From the NCBI RefSeq assembly GCF_932294415.1, contig NC_065536.1, forward strand, positions 17,419,974 through 17,483,973: a stretch of DNA of 64,000 nt, written 5' to 3'. Source of the stretch: Quercus robur (taxonomy: Eukaryota > Streptophyta > Magnoliopsida > Fagales > Fagaceae). The position numbers were made by a program, and so were the translations under genes. How positions within the stretch are numbered: position 1 is the stretch's first letter; each line of letters starts with the position of its first letter. Positions 49,159 through 59,288 of this stretch are shown one piece after another. The notes under the pieces were generated by a model, which had not been told where the DNA came from, ran no database searches, and saw nothing but the letters and a program-made list of their open reading frames with translations.

Positions 49159-50090
49159 GACTTTCATCAGGATCGACACCCATTAAATAATTACGAAATA
49201 TGCAACATGATAAAATGATTTCATTTTGAGTGTCAACACAATAACTAAGCTTTGTAGTACTTGCTATGATAGGAAATCCCTTTTTTAATACACCAAATAC
49301 TCTTTCAACAGCATTGCGCAATGACACATGTTGCAAATTAAACAAATCTTTAGCATTTTCAGGGGATGATCAGAGTACTCTTTTAAATGATAATGCACTC
49401 TCCTATAAGGTGCAATCAGACGACTTCTATTAATGTATCCCACATCAACAAGATAATATTTAGTTAATAAAGAATAACAATCGTTAATTATATAATATAA
49501 ATTTTTTAATTATAAAGAATACATCCTAATACGTATTTGAATTCAATTTACCTTGTGGGATTTTCAAGCAGTTCATTCCCAACCCGATAATACGTATGTA
49601 AATTTTAAATCAAATGAGCATGCTACCAACACATTTTGTGTTAGGTAACCCTTCCAATCATGAAATCTTTGTGCATCCTCATTAGACACTTTGACGCGAA
49701 CATGTGTTCCATCAAGTGCCCCAATACAATCTTGAAATTAACAATTGAGGTCAATTAATTCTTTTTAATCCCTTATAAAATATAATCAACCTCAAATTTG
49801 TTTTTTTAAGACTAGGGGCACCCTCCTTCCAAATTTCAAGAGCTGCAGGATAAAAGTGTAAGTTGACCTTAACTTGTAAAATCCCTTTTCATCAAATAAA
49901 AGATAAAGTATTATAGAGCAAACGTTATAAATTGAAATACTAACATGTGTATAAGCCTCAATTTTTTAGGAAATAATTAACCTCAACCATAGTTAAGGAA
50001 AATTCTTCTAACCCCTTATACAGCGATTGATAAAACCATTGTGTACTTTTAGTAACATGACTAATGAGTCACATGACTTGTTTAAATAAT

Positions 50091-51090
50091 AAATACGGAC
50101 GATTTTATAAATCACCACAAAATGACATTAAGAAGTGTGAATTGAACTACAAGGCCTTGTAGTAAAGAGTCTTTGCAGTTTAATTCACACATTTTAATGT
50201 TTTCAACAAACCCATCTAACATTCCAATCCCTCACCGTCTATTTTAACTATTAGATTATTAAAAAAAAAAAAAAAAAAGATCAAATGTATTTTTTTTTAG
50301 AAAAATCAAATGTAGAACTTTAAAATAAAGACTTTTGAGGCTAAATAGATAATATGTTAGTAGCTTTGTTGCTAAATAAAATATTTTGGGACTAAAGTAG
50401 ATAGATTAAGCTAAAAAAATTACTTGCATTTAAATAACAACTAAATTAATGGACAAAATTTTTCTTGGGGAATCTCTTCCAATTGTAATTACAATAATGT
50501 AACGTTCTAATTTATTTTATTTTATTTTTCTAAAGAAAAGAACAATGTAAAATTGAGACTCCTAAGTTTTTTGAACAATAATCCTTGAATTGGCTTTAGA
50601 TGATCATGCTTTGGGAAAGTCTTCTTTGTTGAGGCAATTCCAATCCTAATTCCCTTAAATACAAAATCAAATTGCATCCTCAAGGTAGCCTCATGCTCAA
50701 AGCAACACGACTTTGAAATTATCTCAAAGCATTATATTTACTTCTTCTTCTTTTTTGTTTGGGGGGGGGGGGGGGGGGGACTCTCAGTGGCGGTGTCACT
50801 TTAAGACCGTGGTATCCCCCTCCAATTTGTTTTTGAAAATTTTGTTATTGCTTAGTGTTTATATGAAATCCTTAGCAAAAATACCATTTGGCCTCCTAAA
50901 AAATTAATGTTTATATTCCTATTAATGTTAGTATCTTTTTAAATAATACATAACCAAAATAAACTATAATCCCAAAGCGGATACTGACTCACAAGTTTAT
51001 AATAGGTTATAAATTTAGTATGAGTGTTTTTTGGGCAAAATATAATAATATCTCTTCAATCTCATTCTTGTTCTGTCATTTAGTTCTCAA
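50091..51090. other. AT-rich intergenic DNA with homopolymer runs
   Basis: An A-run at 50261-50278 and a G-run of about 20 bases at 50761-50780 stand out. No gene. Short frames here are low-complexity. Confidence 0.35.
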
Positions 51091-51094
51091 TTGT

Positions 51095-51440
51095 TTTGAT
51101 CACTTATTTATGACCACCTTAAAACCAATTGATGATGAGAAAAGTACATTCAAATCTTTTATGGCATTCGATATCACACCACGTGGGCATGTTTTTAGAG
51201 TGGTTGTAGGGAGTCAAATTGTGGTCCCCCCAACAATTCCTCCCTCACAATGATACTCTCGTGACTCGAACTCATGACCTTGGCTCTGATACCATTTGTC
51301 GGATTGTGAGTTATGCCATTCCACCTCAAAATCAATTAGTGATGAGGAAAGCACACTCAAATCTTTTATGGCATTCGACATTATATCACGCAGGCATGTT
51401 TTTAGAGTAGTTATAGAGAGTCAAATTGTGATCCCCAACA
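51095..51440 (-). mobile_element. TRIM (terminal-repeat retrotransposon in miniature)
   Basis: Read on the minus strand: a 5' LTR of about 144 bp (51440-51297, starting TGTTGGGGATC and ending CCGACA), then TGGTATCAGAGC (51294-51283), the complement of the initiator-Met tRNA 3' end used as primer-binding site. A very short internal part ends in the purine-rich GTGAGGGAGGAATTG, and a second LTR begins at 51235 and matches the first for at least 120 bases. It carries no protein genes, as is normal for TRIMs. The copy looks broken at its far end and moderately old. Confidence 0.85.
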
Positions 51441-51540
51441 GATTTAATTACAATATTAATCTAAATATTGTTAGAAAATTGTTAAAGAAAGTGTTTCCTT
51501 TAATTTATAAACCATTGAGTATATAAAATATGATTTGTGA

Positions 51541-51545
<5 letters not shown>

Positions 51546-51577
<32 letters not shown>
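51546..51577. repeat. (TA)n microsatellite
   Basis: About 15 TA units in AT-rich intergenic DNA. Confidence 0.85.
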
Positions 51578-51580
<3 letters not shown>

Positions 51581-51710
51581 TCTTTTATAGTTTTCTTTTA
51601 CATCTCAACATTGAAAAAACTACAATTTATTTCAAATGTAAATGATTATGACATAAGTTTTTTTTTTGTTTGTTTATTAAGCATGTAGTTTTGTAGTAAT
51701 TATTATTTTT

Positions 51711-52306
51711 AAATATAGATTTATTTGATTTAAGATATGGCTTATATATACACACACATACACACAAGATTATATATTTATAAGATCAAGGTTAATTGCA
51801 TCTTCTCAAAGAAAATTATCTGACTTCACCAAAGCCCCTCCTTAGTCTTCTACAAGAGAGTAGGGAAACAAGTAATTAAAAGTGTATGAGGAGGAATTGG
51901 GATAACTAAGAGCTCAACTAGTTTCAATAAGTCTAATGACATAGTTATTTTTTAATAACTTTTCTTATGTATAATTATTTGATGATACGATGTGATTTGT
52001 AATTTTTTAAATATAGATTTATTTGATTTAAGATATGGCTTATATATACACACACATACACACAAGATTATATATTTATAAGATCAAGGTTAATTGCATC
52101 TTCTCAAAGAAAATTATCTGACTTCACCAAAGCCCCTCCTTAGTCTTCTACAAGAGAGTAGGGAAACAAGTAATTAAAAGCGTATGAGGAGGAATTGGGA
52201 TAACTAAGAGCTCAACTAGTTTCAATAAGTCTAATGACATAGTTATTTTTTTAATAACTTTTCTTATGTATAATTATTTGATGATACGTTGTGATTTGTA
52301 ATTTTG
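51711..52306. repeat. Near-identical 298-bp tandem duplication
   Basis: AAATATAGATTTATTTGATT starts at 51711 and again at 52009. All of the following text (CACACACATACACACAAG, TAAGATCAAGGTTAATTGC, TTCACCAAAGCCCCTCCTTA, TAAGAGCTCAACTAG) repeats with only about three or four differences. No gene lies in it. The near identity indicates a young duplication or an assembly artefact. Confidence 0.9.
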
Positions 52307-52396
52307 TATACAATAAAAGCATGGTTAATAATGGGCTCACTTGAAAATGACGTTACATATTACAATCCTCCAAATTTACCATCTCTTTAAATGATA

Positions 52397-52422
52397 TATA
52401 TATATATATATATATATATATC
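52397..52422. repeat. (TA)n microsatellite
   Basis: About 13 TA units, followed by an A-run (52459-52479). Confidence 0.85.
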
Positions 52423-52519
52423 TTTTTCTTTTTATAAACCACCTCAGGGGTGACTTTTAAAAAAAAAAAAAAAAAAAAATATGGGAGCCTCATGGGTGAC
52501 TTTATTTGTATACATATAC

Positions 52520-53060
52520 TTTTTTTTTTTTTTTTTTTTGGGATAACTCAGATGTTTAATTAACAAAAGGACTAACCATCATCAACCACCTAATGAGTGA
52601 CTTTATTAATTATTAAGCAAACAATTTTTGATAACTCAAAAGTTTCATTAACAAATTAAAAGGACTAACCAACATCAACCACCTAATGGGTGACTTTATT
52701 AAGCAAGCAATCAACTTTATGTCAAAACATTTTGTGCTTATCTCTCCATAGTCTACTTCAAGAATTAGACTTCTGATAATCAAAGATTACAGAAGACAAA
52801 CTACTTCTCGCATTATTAAATTTTCGACCTCTAGAGTTGAACTTGGGAAAATCTAGGATGACAATCATGTTAAGAAATTTCCACAATGCTCTTTAACTAA
52901 TATTCCCCTGGCTCCCACTTCAGTATTAGCATGAAAAACACTATTTGTGTTGACTTTTACCTAGTCCCTAAGGGGTAAACCATGCTTGAGGGCTGTTTTC
53001 AACTAAGGTTAGGTTAGATAGGATGAGGAACAGTAGTAGAGATAAAATCATATTTGAGAA
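52520..53060 (-). mobile_element. LINE 3' fragment: RNase H remnant with poly(A) tail
   Basis: A T-run at 52520-52538 is the minus-strand poly(A) tail. Upstream of it the minus strand reads VKVNTNSVFHANTEVGARGI then LVKEHCGNF near 52980-52890, the first RNase H motif of plant LINEs (normally KVN.DGA....A..G.V.RD..G). Frames are broken and the first catalytic Asp position is Asn. A repeat of about 92 bp (GGACTAACCA(T/A)CATCAACCAC) duplicates part of the 3' end (52567-52720). Confidence 0.6.
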
Positions 53061-54530
53061 CATCTGTATAAGCAATATTCCTCCGTTGACACCTTAAAAA
53101 AAATTGCATTTCTTGCTTTCTAATTGATCACCAAGACACCAAGAAATGTAAGCCAAACGAACTCTTAACTCAATCACAACTGTGTGTTTTTAGACAAGTG
53201 ATTTTTGCATTAACCACTATTGATTCAAGTTATATGCTTATAAAGATATGGTCCGGCCAATTTTACTTTACTCTCCCGCTATCCGAATTGGCCCTAACTC
53301 GTCTTGAACAAATTGCTTGTCGATAGGAATTAAAATTATATGTTTTCTGATTGTGAAATCATCAAATAATTGTTGCAACTTGCAGTTGCTTTTCTCCTAA
53401 CTTTTCCTTCCTCGATTAGTCAATGAGATTATTAACTTTATGCGCCATTGAACACTAGGTGGTTTGTGAAGAATAAAGATTTGTTGGAAATTGGAACCCA
53501 GACCACCCTCAAGCTTCTTCAAATGGTTCAATTTTTGTCAAACTTTGTAAAAAATTATATTCATCAGTAGTTTTAGGAAATTTTGTAATTACGCATTTGA
53601 TTGGTGTAAACAGGTTCGATCAACTTGATTACAAGAATCCATGCATCCCTTGGAGTAAAACAGTAATTTTCAAGATACCCATATTGTGTTGGAAATGATA
53701 ATCAGATCATTCAAATGGGTGTCAATTAAAAAAACATATTGAGAAAATTACCTTTGATATAAAATAATTTTGGGATTAATTTGTTACTTTTAAAACTTAG
53801 AGTTTAATTTGTTAGATGCCTATATTACAGGGTTTAAAATGAAATTTTACCAAAAGCCTTTTAAAATAAAATAGTTCTACAAGCTAACACGTAAAATTGA
53901 GGAAATACAGTTATTTATTTACATGGATTTGATTTTTTTTTTAAAGTGAGATATATTAAGATTGAAATATATAACATTCATTCCATAATAATTGGTTTTT
54001 ATCATTATGTTTTTTTTTTGGTTATGTAGATAGTAAACATGATTTAAATCTTGATTTTTATTCAATGCTTATAAATTTTACCATTTGAGTTTACTAAAAC
54101 TCATGATTTTAAACCTTTAATGGACAATATATAGAATTAAATAGTCAACTTATGGGATCTGCTTTTGTAATCCATCCAATATTCTAATTTTTGATATGAA
54201 AAAAAAAGGAGAAATACTACTATATTCACAAAATTTTCTTAATACTTTCATAACAAATTCTAAGTAGTAAGTTATTATTAATTGTTATGGATAAGAAAAT
54301 AATTATTATGAATGAAAAAAAAAGTGATTTAAATTATGAATTTTAATTAAAACTAATAACAATTTACTACCTATAATTTGCAATAAAATATATTGTAAAA
54401 ATATTGTCAACATAATCTTTTAAAATAAACTCCACCATTCCACCTATTTCTTAATATATATATATATATATATATATTTTAATAAGTACAAGTTTTTGAT
54501 ACAAAGGCCAAGGTTAAGGAAGGAACAATT
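53061..54530. other. AT-rich intergenic DNA, diverged repeats only
   Basis: No gene. The part next to the LINE fragment (53060-53200) may still be LINE-derived. A (TA)n run lies at 54461-54476. Confidence 0.35.
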
Positions 54531-54533
54531 TTA

Positions 54534-56103
54534 AAGGCTGTTTGGATTTTGGTATTTTCATTATCTATTGTTCTGTTTTTATCACTTATCACTTAAAAAT
54601 GGTGGGACTCATAGAGAGTAAGTCTATTTGGCTATGTTTTCAAGTTTTGTTTCCATCACTAAATTCTCTGATTTTTGAGTGATGAGTTAGTAAAATTGAA
54701 ATCAATTTTTGGGTGCTTTTGAGTTATGAAAAGTGATGGTGGCATTTTGGTAAATATATTCATATGGTGGGCCCGTTGTCTGTGTCCTGTCTTTTCCTTA
54801 CCAGCTCCAATGACTACCAACGGCTTTCTCTTTCTTCCAGACCATCTCTTTTCTTTCTTTCTTTTTTGCCTTTTCCTATTCTCTTCCCAAGCCACTCTCT
54901 TCTCCCCATACCCATCTGCCATTAACACAACCCATTACTCTCACAGTTCCGGTCTGCCACTCCAGCTGAAGCTCAAGTCTTCCTTCTACTCCGTCTCGGC
55001 AGTGGGTCTCGTGGGCTGTGGGTATCTGTTGTCTCAACAATGGGTTTCTCCGTACCCATCTTCCTTCTACTCCAGTTTGTATCTATTGTTTTTGGGCTGT
55101 GGGTAAGAGGGAAAAAAAAATCTGAAATTTGGAGTGGGAAAGAGAGAAATATGGGCTATGGGTAAGAGAGAGAGAGAGAAAAAAAAAAAAGAAAAAAAAA
55201 GAAGAGATTTGGAGTGGGGAACAGAGCAAATCTGGGTTGTGGGTAAGGCAAAATAATATGAAATTTGGAGTGGGGAAGACAAAAATATGCTCTAGTTCAG
55301 GGCATTTCAGTAGTAATTACCTAGAAGAAGAAGCCCCTGAGCACAATCCATGTCTTTTAGGTGGCTGGGGTTTAGCCCAAAAGCTTCGGATAGTAGCTCA
55401 AATAGACTAAGCCCCAAGTTTATTGCTCTCTTTGAGTATTCATTTACCATGTGCCTTTCATGGTAGATCATTGATGCACATACAGCCACAGGAGTATTAC
55501 AAGTCAAATTGAAGTTAGAAGAAGATAAAGGCAAATCTATGACATGGTAGTTCATAACTTAAAAAGGTGTTTTGGCCTAAATAAAATTGCCTTGACTATA
55601 GATCTCAGTAGATGCATGCCTTAAAAAATACTATATTATACATAGCCTAATCAATTATGTTTAAGAGCAAGCCTCAATTGTCTCAGCTGGGTGATAACAT
55701 GTAAATATTGTGGATTGGAAGCCAGGGTTGTGAAGCTAAATATAGGACTGTATATGTCAAGAGCTCATGACTTAGTGCCACTTGAGTTCAGTTCTTTCAT
55801 GACCATTTTCCTGAGAAAGTTGTAGTGAAGATCTCTGGTTTGGTTTTGGGGTAAGTGGAGTAAAGAAGGGAAGGTAGGGGTTCTGGTGCATTGGTAGTAT
55901 ATGTCAGAGTGTGGGTCCCAATTTTTTGAGTTTTTGGAGTTGAAAACAGAACTGAGTTTATGTGTCAAACCGGCTTTTGGAGATATTTGGGAATTTTTGA
56001 ATGATAAAAAATGAGTTATAGAGTGATAAGTGATAAATGAGAGGTGATGATATTTTAGTGAGGAGTGATGAGTGATTTTTTTTTTTTCCACCCAAACAGG
56101 CCC
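54534..56103. mobile_element. 1.57-kb TIR element with captured gene fragment (Pack-type)
   Basis: The left end AAGGCTGTTTGGATTTTGG and the complement of the right end GGGCCTGTTTGGGTGG form short terminal inverted repeats. TATCACTTATCACT-type phrases follow on both arms. TTA flanks both ends (54531-54533 and 56104-56106), the 3-bp duplication typical of PIF/Harbinger elements. Inside are GGAGTGGGGAA and GGGCTGTGGGTAAGAGAG repeats and a fragment of a 2-oxoglutarate dioxygenase gene. It has no transposase, so it is non-autonomous and would depend on a partner in trans. Confidence 0.65.
55275..55470 (-). pseudogene. Captured fragment of an ACC-oxidase-like 2-oxoglutarate/Fe(II) dioxygenase gene
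   Basis: The minus strand reads [20 protein letters not shown] then [20 protein letters not shown] and LGNYY. This matches the conserved helix region of 1-aminocyclopropane-1-carboxylate oxidase homologues ([35 protein letters not shown]...GHYYP). After YY the frame shifts, and KCPELE in another frame continues the similarity to the CP.PELT segment. Only about 60 residues of a protein normally over 350 are present, with no Fe-binding HxD...H motif. The fragment lies wholly inside the TIR element. Confidence 0.75.
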
Positions 56104-56439
56104 TTATAGTTTATGAGGGGAGATGTCCACCCAATCGGTACAAAATCCAGCCCAACTTCCAAAATAATGGGCCGCGAAAATTGCATCACTAGGAGCAAAA
56201 CCGCAAAACCCAAAAAGAGTTTTATTTTTTTATGAGAAACCCCCAAAAAGAGTTGGCAGAGGTAAGAAGAAAAATTTCAAACTTCAAAGAGTTGCACTAA
56301 GCTCAACTCGGACTTAGCAATTAACCTTTTATTTTATTATTTATTTTATTTTAGAATATTAAGTATTTTTAACACAAACATAGAAATGAGAGAAGGTCTT
56401 AAAAAAACTAATAGTGATGCATATTCAAAATGGTCCAAC

Positions 56440-57560
56440 TCTTAGATACATAACACATGTTTTAAACATTTTTAACACATTCTCATTTTCTAATGTTGGA
56501 TTAACCCATTGTTATTTATTTATTTTAAGAATACTAATTGTTTTAATATAAACTCATAACTTAGCAATACACAACTTAACAATTAACCTTAGTTGTGAGT
56601 GAGAGAGGTTAAAAAAAATGGAAAAAAAATGGCAAAAAATTCATAGTTAATAAACTTTTTTTTTTTTTAGGTTGAGATTAAAATTGAAACTTTTAATCTC
56701 AACCTTTGATTTGCTATTACATTGAATCTCAATTTGCTCAACTCAATCATTCCTTTAGGCTCCAACTTATTCATCCAAAAAAAAAAAAAAAAAAAGGGAA
56801 CAATTTATCTAATTTTTTTTGCTGAAAGTACGATAAATAAAAAGTAAAGTTAAGTGTGTATTTAACTTCAAATTAAAAAGCTAGTTTATTTTACTATTCA
56901 GCTTATTTTTGGTATTATTCACGGACTCCACTGTACTTTTTGGTATTATTCATAAGTCCCACTGTATTATTATGACTAACTTTTATCTTTATCTACAGTA
57001 TTTTCAGTAAAAAGTTTTCAGTTTCAGTAAAATAAGCAGATCCCAAACAGACTAGTATGTATTTGGCTCCAAATTAAAAAGTTAGCTTATTTTACTATTC
57101 AGCTTATTTTTTCTACTATTCATGGGTCTCACTGCACTTTTTTGTACTATTCATGAGTTATGTTGTAACTATTTTAACTAACTTTTACCTTTATCTACGG
57201 TACTTTTAGTAAAAAGTTTTCAATTTCAACAAAATAAGCAGATCCCAAACAGACTAGTGTGTATTTGGCTCCAAATTAAAAAGCCAGCTTATTTTACTAT
57301 TCTGCTTATTTTTTCTACTATTCATAGGTCTCATTGCACTTTTTAGTACTATTCATGAGTCACGTTATAACTATTTTAACTAACTTTTACCTTTATCTAC
57401 GGTATTTTCAGTAAAAAGTTTTCAATTTTAGCAAAATAAGCAGAATCTAAACAAACATGGGATCTGCAAATAGTAAGATCTTCTAGGATTCAAATTATTC
57501 AATTTAGGCATTCCATCCAATTTAGTTAAAAATTTGCAACTATAAAAATATTTTTCTCAC
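56440..57560 (+). repeat. Segment with three tandem ~200-bp MITE monomers (copy 1)
   Basis: Monomers start at about 56855, 57056 and 57258 with GTATTT(GG/AA)CT(C/T)CAAATTAAAAAG, run through CTATTCAGCTTATTTTT, CTATTCATGAGTC and CTTTTA.CTTTATCTAC.GTA, and end at AAAATAAGCAGATCCCAAAC. Junctions share CAGACTAGT. The left flank (CACAACTTAACAATTAACCTTAGTTGTGAG...) and the monomers recur at 58390-59290. Confidence 0.8.
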
Positions 57561-57714
57561 ATGAAAAAAACTATATAATTAATAAAAATATTTGATAGAT
57601 TTTTCATGTGAGATATTTTTTTTCATTATATGATTCCATGCTTAACAACAAATTTTTAAAGAAATTGAACAAAATATCTAAATTAAATAAATTTGAAACA
57701 TAGTGGACTCAACC

Positions 57715-58052
57715 AATGGCGGAACTAGGATTTGACATGAGGGGCCAAAAATTACATTTGACATCACATTTATGCACGTGCAAGTGAACATATATATATA
57801 TATATATAGTATTTGAGATCAATTTGCAAAATAACAATTCATTTGTGTGTATATTAAGCAATATTTGAATGCAAGAAAATTCAAAATAAAACACTAATTC
57901 AAACGATTTGGAAAATACTTATATTGCTTTTATTTTTTGGGGCTAAATTGAAAATTTACTATTTAAGTTTGATTGAAATTCATACCAATTTTTTAACTTT
58001 AGTTTCGTAGAGTTGAGTGGGGGGCAGTGGCACTTGCCCTCTGGCCCCGCCC
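57715..58052 (+). mobile_element. Possible small element with GGCGGA...CCCGCC ends
   Basis: It starts ATGGCGGAACTAGGATTTG, is AT-rich inside, and ends CACTTGCCCTCTGGCCCCGCCC. Its ends resemble those of 21610-22355 in reverse. It sits between the two copies of the MITE-array segment. No coding region. Confidence 0.4.
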
Positions 58053-58389
58053 AAAAAATCTATTAATATTACTTCTATTATATTATATAATACAATAAAT
58101 GCATTTAAAATTTATATAAATAAATGGTTAATAAATAGGATGATTTTTTAAACCAAAACCAAAACCAAAACCCTCCTAATATAACATTTTTATAATTACA
58201 ATTTCAAAATGATTTTTTATGTAAATAAAACCCTTATAGATAAATAATATAATGAAAATGTTCATGTAACCGAAGAAAAATTAAGACAAAGCAACATTGT
58301 TTTAGTAATTTGGGCTGTATGTATATTTTTATGTATTCATGTATTGCATGTAGATAGATTGATAGATAGGCCAATGAGCTCTTGCAAGT

Positions 58390-59285
58390 TGCAATAGCAC
58401 ATGTTTTAAACATTTTTAACTCATTCTCATTTTCAAATGTTGGATTAACCTACTGTTTTTTAAAAAAAAAAAATTTATTTTTAAGAATACTAATTATTTT
58501 AACATAAACACATAACTTAGCAATACACAACTTAACAATTAACCTTAGTTGTGAGTGAGAGAGGTTAAAAAAAATGGAAAAAAATGGCAGAAAATTCATA
58601 GTTAATAAACTTTTTTTTAAGGTTTAGATTAAAATTGAAACTTTTAATCTCAACCTTTGATTTACTATTACACTGAATCCCAATCTGCTCAACTCAATCA
58701 TTCCTTCAGGCTCCAACTTATTCATCCCCAAAAAAAAAAAAAGGAACAATTTATCTTTTTTTTTTTTGAAAGTATGATAAATAAAAAGTAAAGTTAAGTG
58801 TGTATTTAACTCCAAATTAAAAAGCTAGTTTATTTTACTATTCAACTTATTTTTGGTATTATTCACGGGCTCCATTGTACTTTTTGGTACTATTTATAAG
58901 TCTCATTGTACTATTTTAACTAACTTTTATATTTATTTACAGTATTTTCAATAAAAATTTTTTAGTTTCAGCAAAATAAGCAGATCCAAACAGACTAGTG
59001 TGTATTTGGCTCCAAATTAAAAAGTCAGCTTATTTTACTATTCAGCTTATTTTTTCTACTATTCATGGGTCCTACTGCACTTTTTGGTACTATTCATGAG
59101 TCATGTTGTAACTATTTTAACTAACATTTACCTTTATCTACGGTACTTTTAGTAAAAAGTTTTCAATTTCAGCAAAATTAGCAGATCCCAAACAAATGTG
59201 GGATTTCCAAATAGTAAGATCTTCTAGGATTCAAATTATTCAATTTAGACATTCCATCCAATTTAGTTAAAAAATTTGCAACTAT
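58390..59285 (+). repeat. Segment with two tandem MITE monomers (copy 2)
   Basis: Same flanking text as 56440-57560, offset about 1.96 kb: TTTTAAACATTTTTAACTCATTCTC, CTTAACAATTAACCTTAGTTGTGAG, and the poly-A tract before GGAACAATTTATC. It has only two monomers (starts about 58798 and 58998) instead of three. It ends with the shared AGTAAGATCTTCTAGGATTC phrase just before the LINE tail. Confidence 0.8.
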
Positions 59286-59288
59286 AGA

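Larger units (their letters stand above)
47043..50090 (-). mobile_element. Decayed PIF/Harbinger transposon (transposase plus Myb/SANT-like protein)
   Basis: Minus-strand order: the transposase region (about 50090-48640) has CIGALDGTHVRVKV with the first DDE Asp, F.YVLSGWE, YYLVDVGY, IAPYR.VHYHLKEYSDHP, and SLRNAVERVFGVLKKGFPII with C.FRNYL...DPDE (HARBI1-type). A solo LTR (48777-49158) interrupts it just after DPDES, and the tail ending RDSIALAI lies on its other side. The second gene (about 48450-47756) encodes the Myb/SANT-like partner (WSSVMNDALVDAFLHKM, AYDNIVKELVENF, VKNQQKTLKNNF.ECY, then TAKEKHTRYA), with a related C-terminal piece at 47411-47043 (YKEIFFGCPDHERK). Frames are broken by stops and shifts. 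Terminal repeats were not found. Confidence 0.85.

Noticed and set aside
54726-55106. 126-codon frame rich in S, F and L
   Set aside because: Lies in pyrimidine-rich filler of the TIR element, and the opposite strand is equally open. No motif.
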